DNA from: Clostridia bacterium
Lineage (GTDB): Bacteria; Bacillota; Clostridia; Oscillospirales; CAG-272
Direction: 5' to 3'
Length of the DNA stretch: 33,534 nucleotides
Assembly: GCA_017466375.1 (NCBI GenBank)
Contig: JAFTUH010000036.1
Location: 1-33,534 of the forward strand
Positions 25,187-33,394 of the stretch are shown here, piece after piece (within the stretch, counting starts at the first letter, position 1; every line of letters begins with the position of its first letter). The translations under genes and the position numbers were made by a program. The notes beneath the pieces were generated by a model. It was not told the origin of the DNA and ran no database searches. It saw only the letters and a list, made by a program, of their open reading frames with translations.

Positions 25187-26080
25187 ATGAATGCTTTTGC
25201 GGAAGAGCCGTTTGTCATAGGCGGCGTAAAAAGCTGGATACACTGTCTGAGATATCATGTATCCGATCCGATAACACACAACTCACGCCGCTATCACTAT
25301 CATGACTATATCGAATTTCTCTACGGAACCATGCCGGGTGCAAACGTGTGGATCAGCGGCGTATGCCACCCGCTCGGCGAAGGCGATCTTGTCATCATCA
25401 ACTCGGGCGACTATCACACCGTCACGTTTGATTCGGAGGCGGAGTACATCTGCGTCAAGTTCTCCCCCGGCATCCTGTACGCGGACGAGCAGGCACTGCT
25501 TGAGCTGAAATACCTGATCCCGTTCATCTCGCAGACGCCGCTGCCGAAGTTTTTCACGAAGGAACAGCTCCGCGGCACGAAAATCCAATCTCTCACGAAG
25601 GAAATCATGCGGGAATGGGAGAAGAAGGGGACCGCCTACGAGCTTGTCATCCGTGCGGATATTCTGAAGATTTTCGCCGCCGTTTTCCGTCATTGGTGCA
25701 AAAATGATCTGACGATCCCGCACGTACAGGCAACCGAAACCATGAAGAAAGCGCTTGCGCATATTTCTGAGAATCTGACCACCGTGACGGAGCAATCCAC
25801 CGCCGAGGTATGCGGCCTCAGCTACCACTACTTCTCCGCCGCATTTCGCAAATGGACGGGGCAAAGCTTCCTCGATTACGTCCAGATTCTGCGCATCCAC
25901 GAAGCCGAGAAGCTGCTCATCTCAACAGAGGAAAGCGTGACGGATATCGCACTTGCCACAGGCTTTTCCAGCGCGAGCCACTTTATTTCCCTGTTCAAAA
26001 AGCATAAAAAGATCACGCCGAAGCAGTTCAGAAAGAAACTGACTGTACCCCAACCGATCTTTCCGGAGGATAAATCATGA
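25187..26080 (+). CDS. AraC family transcriptional regulator
   Basis: The 297-aa protein has an N-terminal cupin-like sensing domain (about 15-130, with YHYHDYIEFLY and the GDLVIINSGDYH turn) and a C-terminal double helix-turn-helix of the AraC type (about 190-285, with SYHYFSAAFRKWTGQSFLDYV and SVTDIALATGFSSASHFISLFKK). It probably senses a small sugar-like molecule and controls the divergent sugar operon. This is an inference from orientation and a common arrangement. Its stop overlaps the next ATG (ATGA), coupling it to the DUF89 gene. The ribosome binding site is weak (GGAAA), which suits a low-level regulator. Confidence 0.92.
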   Translation: MNAFAEEPFVIGGVKSWIHCLRYHVSDPITHNSRRYHYHDYIEFLYGTMPGANVWISGVCHPLGEGDLVIINSGDYHTVTFDSEAEYICVKFSPGILYADEQALLELKYLIPFISQTPLPKFFTKEQLRGTKIQSLTKEIMREWEKKGTAYELVIRADILKIFAAVFRHWCKNDLTIPHVQATETMKKALAHISENLTTVTEQSTAEVCGLSYHYFSAAFRKWTGQSFLDYVQILRIHEAEKLLISTEESVTDIALATGFSSASHFISLFKKHKKITPKQFRKKLTVPQPIFPEDKS

Positions 26081-26976
26081 CACCGAAAACGAAGCCCGTT
26101 ACCCGTCTGACCTCGCTGTGCATCGCCTGTCTGGCGGAGAAATATCTGTACAAGCATCCTGCCGATGCAAGTGAAGAGGACATCATCCGATACAGGCAGG
26201 CAGTCTGCCGCACACTCGCAGAGGCGACAATGGACAAAAGCGCGCCCGAACTGGTTGCTCAATTCACAAAAGCCGCAAAGGAGATCTTTGGCACGGTTGA
26301 GGACGTGAGCGATGCGAAGCGGTATTTCAACGATCTCATGCTGGCACGCGCAGATGCACTTACCGCATCCCTCAACGCCGCAGACGATCCTCTGCGCCTC
26401 GCCCTCTCGTACTCGATGCTCGGCAATTATATCGACTTCGGCACGGTGGCAAATATCGATGAGGACAAGCTGTCCGCCATGCTGGACGGGGCGAAAAATC
26501 TTACCTACAGCGACAGGGAATTTGCCCGACTGAAAGAGGATCTTGCCCGCGCAAAACGGCTCGTTTTCCTGACGGATAACTGCGGCGAAATTGTGCTCGA
26601 TAAAATCCTGATTACCGAGATTTTACGGGCGTTTCCGAATATCCGTGCCGAAGCGATTGTGCGCGGTGCGCCGGTACTGAACGACGCAACAATCGACGAT
26701 GCTTTACAAGTACGTCTGCCCGATCTTCTGCCCGTAAGCGATAACGGTTCCGCGATTGCGGGGACATGTCTGACGGACATCTCCGAAGCCACGCTCGAAA
26801 AGCTTTCGCAGGCGGACATCATCCTCGCTAAAGGTCAGGCAAATTTCGAAACGCTCCGCGCCTGCGGCATGAACGTGTATTACATTTTTATGTGCAAATG
26901 CAAGCTGTTTGCCGTCCGGTTCGGCGTTCCGATGTACAGCGGCATGCTGCTGAATGACAGGAGCGCGGGAGAATGA
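26077..26976 (+). CDS. DUF89 (ARMT1-like) family protein, putative metal-dependent phosphatase
   Basis: The 299-aa protein matches the DUF89 family (PF01937). Characterised members are metal-dependent damage-control phosphatases acting on phosphorylated sugars, sugar-like metabolites or cofactor precursors. The signature LTDNCGEIVLDKILI (about residues 165-179) contains the conserved Asp-Asn pair and Glu for metal binding, and ILAKGQANFETL (about 250-261) the second conserved Lys-Gly-Asn motif. An N-terminal CxxC (about 15-18) and KCK near the C-terminus are additional possible metal ligands. It overlaps the regulator before it and the kinase after it by ATGA junctions. A phosphatase in a regulatory operon is unusual; the natural substrate cannot be inferred. 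Confidence 0.87.
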   Translation: MTPKTKPVTRLTSLCIACLAEKYLYKHPADASEEDIIRYRQAVCRTLAEATMDKSAPELVAQFTKAAKEIFGTVEDVSDAKRYFNDLMLARADALTASLNAADDPLRLALSYSMLGNYIDFGTVANIDEDKLSAMLDGAKNLTYSDREFARLKEDLARAKRLVFLTDNCGEIVLDKILITEILRAFPNIRAEAIVRGAPVLNDATIDDALQVRLPDLLPVSDNGSAIAGTCLTDISEATLEKLSQADIILAKGQANFETLRACGMNVYYIFMCKCKLFAVRFGVPMYSGMLLNDRSAGE

Positions 26977-28025
26977 CCAAAAGAACGGTACGAAATCTTC
27001 TTCTGACGCTTGGCGTGCTTGCCCTCTCCGAGGCAAGCGGACTTCTTCTGATGAACGTATTCGACATTCCCGCGCTTATCACCACCGTGTTTGTCTTTGC
27101 CGTGTTCGTGATCTCCCTGCTCACCGACGGATACACCTACGGCATTGCCGCCGCTTTCATCAGCATTTTTACGATCAACTACACATTTACCAATCCGTAC
27201 TACGGCTTCGATTTCACCGTCCCGGCGAATATTCTTTCCGCCGTTATCATGCTTGTCATTTCCCTATCGACGAGCACACTTACGACCAAACTGAAACAGT
27301 GGCAATCCCTGCGTGCGGAAAGTGAGAAGGAACGCATGCGCGCAAATCTCCTGCGGGCGGTCTCCCACGATCTGCGCACGCCGCTGACGACGATCTACGG
27401 CGCCAGCTCCGCGATTCTCGACAACTACGAAACGCTGCGTGACGAGCAAAAGATCAAGCTGATCACGGGCATCAAAGAAGACGCGCAGTGGCTGACGCGC
27501 ATGGTGGAAAACCTGCTCTCCGTCACACGCATCGACAGCGGTATGGTGAAGATCCGCAAAACACCGACCGTACTGGATGAGCTGATCGACGCGGTGATCG
27601 TAAAATTCAGAAAGCGGTACCCGGATGCCCCTTTGGAAATCTGTATTCCGGATTCTCTCGTCGTCATTCCGATGGACGCAATGCTGATGGAGCAGGTGCT
27701 CATCAACATGCTGGAGAACGCCGTCCAGCACGCCGAGGGATTCACCAAGCTTTCCCTGCAGGTGAAAATTGCCGGAGATTTTGCCATTTTCACGATCGCG
27801 GATAACGGCTGCGGTATCCCGAAGGAACGGCTGGCAAACATATTTACCGAATACTACGACCGCCAGACGCACACGGATAACACGCACGGATTTTCAGGCA
27901 TCGGTCTGTCCGTCTGTGCCACGATCGTAAAGGCGCACGGCGGTGCAATCACTGCTGAAAACGCGCTCGGCGGCGGTGCTGTTTTCCGCTTCACTCTCAA
28001 AACGGAGGACGCTTCCGATGAATAA
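26973..28025 (+). CDS. KdpD-like sensor histidine kinase (DUF4118 membrane domain)
   Basis: The 350-aa kinase has four close-packed membrane helices (about 8-110) of the KdpD/DUF4118 kind with the NYTFTNPYYGFDF loop, a HisKA domain with the phospho-acceptor His132 in VSHDLRTPLTT, and an ATPase domain with an N box (INMLENAVQHA), G1 (DNGCGIP) and G2 (GFSGIGLSV). It lacks the large N-terminal KdpD and Usp domains of full-length KdpD, and no kdpFABC genes are in the window, so potassium sensing is doubtful. The gene overlaps the response regulator start by 8 nt and should phosphorylate it. Confidence 0.92.
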   Translation: MTKRTVRNLLLTLGVLALSEASGLLLMNVFDIPALITTVFVFAVFVISLLTDGYTYGIAAAFISIFTINYTFTNPYYGFDFTVPANILSAVIMLVISLSTSTLTTKLKQWQSLRAESEKERMRANLLRAVSHDLRTPLTTIYGASSAILDNYETLRDEQKIKLITGIKEDAQWLTRMVENLLSVTRIDSGMVKIRKTPTVLDELIDAVIVKFRKRYPDAPLEICIPDSLVVIPMDAMLMEQVLINMLENAVQHAEGFTKLSLQVKIAGDFAIFTIADNGCGIPKERLANIFTEYYDRQTHTDNTHGFSGIGLSVCATIVKAHGGAITAENALGGGAVFRFTLKTEDASDE

Positions 28026-28725
28026 CAAATACAAAATCCTCCTTGTAGAGGATGAGGCACACATCAGCACCTTCATCACGGCACTTCTCGAAGCTAACGG
28101 ATACCGCGTGATCTGCGCGGAAAGCTGTGCGGAGGCATCTGCCATGTACACCTCGCACGTGCCGGATCTCGTCATACTGGATTTAGGTCTGCCCGACGCG
28201 GACGGCACCGTTTTTCTTCGCTCGATACGACAGCAGGATCTGACTCCCGTGATCGTTCTCTCCGCGCGGAGCGATGAACGCGAAAAGGTAGCGGCTCTCG
28301 ATCTCGGCGCGAATGATTACGTCACAAAGCCGTTCGGCTCGGATGAGCTGCTCGCCCGTATCCGCTCTGCTCTGCGCGGATATAGGCACAGCGCACCGGA
28401 GGGACATCTGCCCGGCGGAAAATTTACCGTGGGAGAGATGACGATCGACTATGACGCACGGCGTCTGCACATCGGCGGGAGCGAAATCAAGCTGACACAG
28501 ACGGAGTACAACATCCTTGCTCTGCTGTCCGAGCACTGCGGCAAGGTGATGACGTACGCCGCCATTATCAAAGAAATCTGGCACGAAACACCCGATGACG
28601 GCAGCATCAAAAAGCTGCAGGTCAACATGGCAAATATCCGCAAAAAGCTCGGCGAACGCCCGGGCGACAACCGATACATCGTAAATGAGCTCGGCGTCGG
28701 CTACCGCATGAAATCGGAGGAATAA
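28018..28725 (+). CDS. OmpR/KdpE-like response regulator
   Basis: The 235-aa regulator has a receiver domain with acidic residues at 11-13 (VEDE), the phospho-acceptor Asp55 in LVILDLGLPD, Ser82 and Lys104 (VTKPF). It ends in a winged-helix domain of the OmpR type (about 130-233, with LTQTEYNILALLSEHCGKVMTYAAII and VGYRMKSE). It begins inside the last codons of the kinase gene, an obligate-coupling arrangement. No terminator follows, and a direct repeat of the type bound by this family lies 7 nt after its stop, before the Na/Pi cotransporter gene. This suggests the transporter or the operon itself as target. Confidence 0.93.
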   Translation: MNNKYKILLVEDEAHISTFITALLEANGYRVICAESCAEASAMYTSHVPDLVILDLGLPDADGTVFLRSIRQQDLTPVIVLSARSDEREKVAALDLGANDYVTKPFGSDELLARIRSALRGYRHSAPEGHLPGGKFTVGEMTIDYDARRLHIGGSEIKLTQTEYNILALLSEHCGKVMTYAAIIKEIWHETPDDGSIKKLQVNMANIRKKLGERPGDNRYIVNELGVGYRMKSEE

Positions 28726-28731
28726 CTTTTC

Positions 28732-28748
28732 TTAACCGCATCTTTACC
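28732..28748 (+). promoter_or_regulatory. Direct repeat resembling a PhoB/OmpR-family binding site
   Basis: TTAACC (28732-28737), 5 nt, then TTTACC (28743-28748) gives an 11-bp period, the layout bound by PhoP/PhoB/KdpE-type regulators. It lies just upstream of the -10 of the phosphate transporter gene. Confidence 0.5.
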
Positions 28749-28755
28749 ATCTTTG

Positions 28756-28764
28756 TGCTATACT
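28756..28764 (+). promoter_or_regulatory. Extended -10 promoter of the Na/Pi cotransporter gene
   Basis: TGCTATACT (28756-28764) is an extended -10 without a good -35 at 17 bp. Such promoters often need an activator, which fits the adjacent direct repeat. Confidence 0.65.
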
Positions 28765-28830
28765 GTGGCAGAAAGGGTGAATTCGGGATTCAGGTTCCTG
28801 AACATCCGGAAGATGGAAGGAGAAAAAATT

Positions 28831-30519
28831 ATGGCATTATCCCCCGAAGAAATTATGCAATTGCTGCAAAGCCTTATCTGGCTGCTCGCAGGTGTCGGCG
28901 TCTTTATCGTCGGCATGAACTTTATGGGCGACGCTTTGGAAAAAAGTGCCGGCATGGGCATGAAGCGTCTGCTCGAAAAAATCAGCAACAACCGCTTCTC
29001 AGGCGTCGGTATCGGCGCAGGTGTAACGGCGATCATCCAAAGCTCGTCCGCCACGTCCGTCATGGTCATCGGTCTCGTGAACGCCGGCGTTATGACGCTG
29101 ATGCAGGCAACGCCGATCATCATGGGTGCCAATATCGGTACAACGATCACCGGTGTGCTGGTCGCTTTGAAGAACGATTATTTCAACATGGCGATGTACG
29201 CGCTTGCCTTTGCAGGCGTCATGATGGGCTTCGTCCAAAAGGAAAAAGTCAAAATCGCCGGCAGCCTCTGTAGCGGTCTCGGTCTGATCTTTGTCGGCTT
29301 GAACATCATGAGCAGTGAGCAGGCGTTCGGAAATCCCCTCGTGGAAACTATGTTCACGGAGATTTTCAAAACGATCGATTTCCCGCTTCTTTTGATTCTG
29401 ATCGGCGCGATCTTTACCGCGCTGATTCAAAGCTCGTCCGCCGCCACCGGTGTCGTGATTACTATGGTCGGTACAGGCGTGCTCCCCTTGGATCTTGCAC
29501 TGTTTATCGTCCTCGGTGCCAACATCGGTACCTGTGTGACCGCCCTGCTTGCCTCGGTCGGTGCAAACGCGAACTCCAAGCGCGTAGCGCTCATTCACTT
29601 TACATTCAACGTAATCGGCACGGCTGTATTTACCGCAATCATCTGGATATTGCGCGATCCTGTCGTAAGCCTCCTCGTCTCGACCTTCCCAGGAGACGAT
29701 CCGATGTCTTTGCAGATGCGTGTTTCTTTGTTCCACGTGATCTTTAACGTGACTACAACGGTTCTGCTACTCCCGTTTGTCAAGCAGCTGGTGAAATACT
29801 CCTGCACGGTTATCAAGGACAAAAAAGAGGAGAAGGATACGCTGTCTCTCAAATATGTGGACGACCGCCTTTTGACGATGCCTCCCGTTGCCCTGATGCA
29901 GGTCAAAAAGGAAATCGACTACATGCTCTCTCTGGTGGAAGAAAACACCCGCCTATCCTTTGTTTCCATTGACGAAGGATCGATGGAGCACAGCGAAACC
30001 ATCCGCCAAAACGAGGCAATCATCGACTTTACCAACAGCGCACTGACGCAATTTCTGATCAAGCTCTCCGTAAACGTAGAGGAGAGCGATGAAAAAATCA
30101 TCGGCGCGTATTTCCACGTACTGAACGATTTGGAACGCATCGGCGATCACGCGGAAAATTTCCACGAGATCGGTGTAGAAATGCTGGACAAAAAAATCGC
30201 TTTCTCCGAAAAAGCGCGCGGAGGCATCACGGCTATGCGCGAGCGTATTCTCCAGATGTTCGCAATCTCCGGGGACGCTTTTGAAAACCTGAACAAGGAG
30301 GAGCTGTCCGAGCTGACCGTTCTGGAGGAAAGCGTGGACGGCATGAAAAAGGAACTCATCGCAAGTCATTTTGCCCGGCTCGCAGAAGGCAACTGCAGTG
30401 CCGACGTCAGCCCATACTATTCCTCCCTTATCGCGGGACTTGAGCGCGTTGCAGACCACCTTGTGAACGTCGGATTCAGTATTGTGAATCCCACCGGCTC
30501 TCAGAAGGCAGATACATAA
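28831..30519 (+). CDS. Na/Pi cotransporter family protein with PhoU-like domain
   Basis: The 562-aa protein is an NptA/YjbB-type transporter (PF02690) that moves phosphate with sodium across the membrane. The two inverted Na/Pi repeats are visible as IIQSSSATSVMV (about 65-76) with GANIGTTITG, and LIQSSSAATGVV (about 196-207) with GANIGTCVTALLA. The C-terminal 200 residues form a PhoU-like helical domain (ERIGDHAENFHEIG and ERVADHLVNVGFS), thought to regulate transport. The ATG at 28831 follows AAGGAG with a 9-nt gap; the in-frame ATG at 28813 and the upstream ORF extension are less likely. A terminator follows. Confidence 0.95.
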   Translation: MALSPEEIMQLLQSLIWLLAGVGVFIVGMNFMGDALEKSAGMGMKRLLEKISNNRFSGVGIGAGVTAIIQSSSATSVMVIGLVNAGVMTLMQATPIIMGANIGTTITGVLVALKNDYFNMAMYALAFAGVMMGFVQKEKVKIAGSLCSGLGLIFVGLNIMSSEQAFGNPLVETMFTEIFKTIDFPLLLILIGAIFTALIQSSSAATGVVITMVGTGVLPLDLALFIVLGANIGTCVTALLASVGANANSKRVALIHFTFNVIGTAVFTAIIWILRDPVVSLLVSTFPGDDPMSLQMRVSLFHVIFNVTTTVLLLPFVKQLVKYSCTVIKDKKEEKDTLSLKYVDDRLLTMPPVALMQVKKEIDYMLSLVEENTRLSFVSIDEGSMEHSETIRQNEAIIDFTNSALTQFLIKLSVNVEESDEKIIGAYFHVLNDLERIGDHAENFHEIGVEMLDKKIAFSEKARGGITAMRERILQMFAISGDAFENLNKEELSELTVLEESVDGMKKELIASHFARLAEGNCSADVSPYYSSLIAGLERVADHLVNVGFSIVNPTGSQKADT

Positions 30520-30525
30520 AAACAC

Positions 30526-30560
30526 GAGGGTGCGGTATCATGCACCCTCCTTTTGCTTTT
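30526..30560 (+). terminator. Terminator of the Na/Pi cotransporter gene
   Basis: The 8-bp stem GAGGGTGC/GCACCCTC (30526-30533 with 30542-30549) is followed by a T-rich tail with two interruptions. Confidence 0.9.
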
Positions 30561-30610
30561 CGGGTGCGTATTATCTGAGGAATCTTATATAAATCAACGG
30601 AGGCAGCCCC

Positions 30611-31879
30611 ATGATTTACGCAATTATCCTGTTTGCCGTCACCTATGTCCTGATGCTCATCTTTTCAAAATGGCGTCCGTGGATCGCAATCGTCTCGGGC
30701 GCAGTCTTTCTCGTAAGCGGTATGCTTCCGTACGGGGATTTTTTCGCCGCAATCGATTTCAACGTACTTCTCATGATCGCCGGCACGATGGGACTTGTAC
30801 AGCTGTTTATCGACAGCAAAATGCCCGCACTGCTTGCAGATCTTGTGATGGAAAAGGTCCCGAACGTGCAGATGGCGGCGGTCTCCCTCGCGCTTTTTGC
30901 CGGGATCATCTCCGCGTTTGTGGATAATGTCGCGACCGTTCTGATGGTCGCGCCTGTCGGACTCGCCATCTGCAGAAAGCTGAACACGAATCCCGTGCCG
31001 TTCATCATTGGTATCGCAGTTTCATCGAATCTGCAGGGGGCGGCAACGCTCGTAGGTGACACGACGGCAATCATGCTCGGCTCGGAAGCCGGTATGAGCT
31101 TTCTCGATTTCTTCTGGTACAAAGGCAGACCGAGTATCTTCTTCGCCGTCGAGCTTGGCGCCATCGTCTCGGCGCTGATCCTCGCATATCTGTTCTGCAA
31201 AGAAAAAGACAAGGTAGAGCAAACCGGGCAGCGCACCGCCGTCACGGATTACGTCCCGACGGTACTTCTGCTGGCTACGATTGCACTGCTCGTCGGCACC
31301 TCCTTTATCGACAAAAAACCGGATATTACAAACGGTCTCGTATGCATGGGTATGCTGCTGATCGGGCTTGTATACACCTGCATCCGGGAAAAGACACCGA
31401 AAGCTGTACTTGTACCGCTGAAGGCAATCGATTTTGAAACGATCGGCCTTCTGTTCGGTCTGTTTCTGATGATCGGCGGCATCGACAACATGGGTGTCAT
31501 CGATGCGGCGGCAAATCTCCTCAAGACGCTGGGCGGCGGCAATGCGTTCGTGCTGTACACGCTGATCGTATGGGCGTCTGTGCTGATCTCCGCGTTTATT
31601 GACAACATCCCGTACGTCGCCACGATGATCCCCGTAATCGGCGGACTCGCGGCTGCGATGCAGATGGATCCGACCGTGCTGTATTTCGGACTTCTCTCCG
31701 GCGCTACCCTCGGCGGCAACTGTACCCCGATCGGTGCATCCGCAAACATCACAGGCATCGGCATCCTCCGCCGCGAGGGGTATACGGTCAAAAACCGAGA
31801 CTTTTTCCGTATCGGCATCCCGTTCACGCTTGCAGCCATTATCCCTGCGTATATCTATCTCTGGTTTGTCTTTGGCTAA
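30611..31879 (+). CDS. ArsB/NhaD/SLC13-superfamily permease
   Basis: This 422-aa polytopic membrane protein has two matching re-entrant signatures, ISAFVDNVATVLMVAPV (about 100-116) and ISAFIDNIPYVATMIPV (about 326-342), typical of the ion transporter superfamily of Na+/H+ antiporters (NhaD), arsenite pumps (ArsB) and CitMHS carriers. About ten membrane helices are expected. The specific substrate (proton/sodium, arsenite or dicarboxylate) cannot be told, and no ars genes are nearby. A GGAGG ribosome binding site lies 8 nt before the ATG. There is no obvious promoter between the preceding terminator and the start, so transcription may come by read-through. Confidence 0.87.
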   Translation: MIYAIILFAVTYVLMLIFSKWRPWIAIVSGAVFLVSGMLPYGDFFAAIDFNVLLMIAGTMGLVQLFIDSKMPALLADLVMEKVPNVQMAAVSLALFAGIISAFVDNVATVLMVAPVGLAICRKLNTNPVPFIIGIAVSSNLQGAATLVGDTTAIMLGSEAGMSFLDFFWYKGRPSIFFAVELGAIVSALILAYLFCKEKDKVEQTGQRTAVTDYVPTVLLLATIALLVGTSFIDKKPDITNGLVCMGMLLIGLVYTCIREKTPKAVLVPLKAIDFETIGLLFGLFLMIGGIDNMGVIDAAANLLKTLGGGNAFVLYTLIVWASVLISAFIDNIPYVATMIPVIGGLAAAMQMDPTVLYFGLLSGATLGGNCTPIGASANITGIGILRREGYTVKNRDFFRIGIPFTLAAIIPAYIYLWFVFG

Positions 31880-31899
31880 GACGCTCCCCCCACGCATCC

Positions 31900-31935
31900 G
31901 AGCGCAGATCACACCGTGATCCGCGCTCTTTTTTT
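31900..31935 (+). terminator. Terminator of the ArsB/NhaD-type permease gene
   Basis: A long stem GAGCGC-A-GATCAC/GTGATC-C-GCGCTC (31900-31928) with one mismatch is followed by seven T residues. Confidence 0.92.
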
Positions 31936-31966
31936 GCCTTCTCTTTGCATTTTTGCCGAACACCTA

Positions 31967-31995
31967 TTGTAATTCACACGCAAATATTGTATAAT
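31967..31995 (+). promoter_or_regulatory. Promoter of the rnf operon
   Basis: TTGTAA (31967-31972) and TATAAT (31990-31995) are separated by 17 bp, 44 bp before the proposed TTG start of rnfC. Confidence 0.85.
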
Positions 31996-32039
31996 ATTAT
32001 CATTAGTACTATATACCAAATCTGCAAGAGGTGATATTT

Positions 32040-33362
32040 TTGGCTTACACCTTCCGCGGCGGTATACGCCTTGAAGAACATAAGAATACACGCGCAAAGC
32101 GCATCGAAACGCTGCCCGCCCCAAAAACGGTGGCGATTCCGCTGCTCCAGCACATCGGCGCGCCATGTGTCCCGACTGTCAAAGTCGGGGATACGGTCGC
32201 CATCGGTCAGTGCATCGGCGAGGCGGCAAGCGGTCTTTCCTGCCCTGTCCACGCAAGTGTGTCGGGCAAAGTCATCGCGGTCGAGGACAAATACGCCCCC
32301 TTCGGCAACAAGCTCCCGAACATTATCATCGAAAACGATATGCTGGACACCCCTGCCGACACCGTGAAGCCGTTTGACAAGGCGCTCACGGATACCTCTC
32401 CCGAGGAGATCATCGAAATCGTGCGCAAGGCAGGCATCTCCGGCATGGGCGGCGCAACCTTCCCCACCCACGCCAAAATCTCCTCCGCGATCGGAAAAGC
32501 GGACAGGATCATCATAAACTGCGCGGAGTGCGAACCGTTCATCTGCGCGAACCATCGCCTGATGCTGGAAAATCCCGCCTCGCTTGTAAACGGCGTAAAG
32601 ATTCTGCTCAAGGCGCTCGGCGTACATACGGCATACATAGCCATCGAGGACAACAAGCTCGACGCGGCGAACAAAATCGAAGCCCTCATCGCGGACAGCG
32701 AGATGATCTCCGTCAAAATTCTGAAAACGAAATATCCACAGGGCGACGAGCGTCAGCTGATCTACGCGCTGACCGGGCGTGAACTGCCTGCCGGCAAGCT
32801 CCCCGCCGACGTCGGATGCGTCATCTTCAACGCAGAGACATGCGCCGCCGTATTCAACGCGTTTGCGTACGGTATGCCGCTTGTCAGACGCATCGTCACC
32901 GTGGACGGTGACTGTATCGCCGAGCCGAAAAACATCCTCGCGCCCATCGGCGCTTCCTTCCGTGATCTGATCGATTTCTGCGGTGGACTGACCAAAACGC
33001 CGAAGAAAATTGTTGTCGGCGGTCCCATGATGGGACGGGCTGTCTGGGATCCAAACATGTCCGTCACCAAAGGCACGTCCGCGATCCTGCTGCTTTCGCA
33101 GAAGCATGTGTACACGGACGGTACACCGCCTGCCTGCATCCGCTGCGGACGGTGTGTCCAAAACTGCCCGATGTTTCTGATGCCGAACTATATTGCGCAG
33201 TTCTCCCGTGCACGGGAATTTGACCGTGCCGAAAAGTTCGGTGCAATGTCCTGCGTCGAATGCGGCACGTGCTCCTATAACTGCCCCGGCGGGCTGGAGC
33301 TGACCAACGACATCCGCATCGCCAAGACGGGCATCAAAAAGCTCGCTCTTCTGAAGAAGTAA
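32040..33362 (+). CDS. rnfC: Electron transport complex subunit RnfC
   Basis: RnfC is the NADH-binding, iron-sulfur subunit of the Rnf complex, which couples ferredoxin oxidation and NAD+ reduction to ion pumping across the membrane. The 440-aa length is normal for Gram-positives. Visible are the N-terminal TFRGGIRL, a barrel-sandwich-like region with CPVHASVSGKVIAVED, the NADH/flavin-binding part GISGMGGATFPTHAK and NCAECEPFI, and two 4Fe-4S motifs, CIRCGRCVQNCP (from C366) and CVECGTCSYNCPG. The best start is TTG at 32040: the near-complete Shine-Dalgarno AGAGGTGAT lies 5 nt upstream and the protein then begins as in the family. The GTG at 32031 would sit inside the Shine-Dalgarno sequence. 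Confidence 0.95.
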   Translation: MAYTFRGGIRLEEHKNTRAKRIETLPAPKTVAIPLLQHIGAPCVPTVKVGDTVAIGQCIGEAASGLSCPVHASVSGKVIAVEDKYAPFGNKLPNIIIENDMLDTPADTVKPFDKALTDTSPEEIIEIVRKAGISGMGGATFPTHAKISSAIGKADRIIINCAECEPFICANHRLMLENPASLVNGVKILLKALGVHTAYIAIEDNKLDAANKIEALIADSEMISVKILKTKYPQGDERQLIYALTGRELPAGKLPADVGCVIFNAETCAAVFNAFAYGMPLVRRIVTVDGDCIAEPKNILAPIGASFRDLIDFCGGLTKTPKKIVVGGPMMGRAVWDPNMSVTKGTSAILLLSQKHVYTDGTPPACIRCGRCVQNCPMFLMPNYIAQFSRAREFDRAEKFGAMSCVECGTCSYNCPGGLELTNDIRIAKTGIKKLALLKK

Positions 33363-33394
33363 TCCCATCTAAACGAAAGGACAAACTGTCTTTT

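Noticed and set aside
26973..28725. A true KdpDE potassium system
   Set aside because: The kinase lacks the large N-terminal sensor domains of KdpD and no kdpFABC genes are present in the window.
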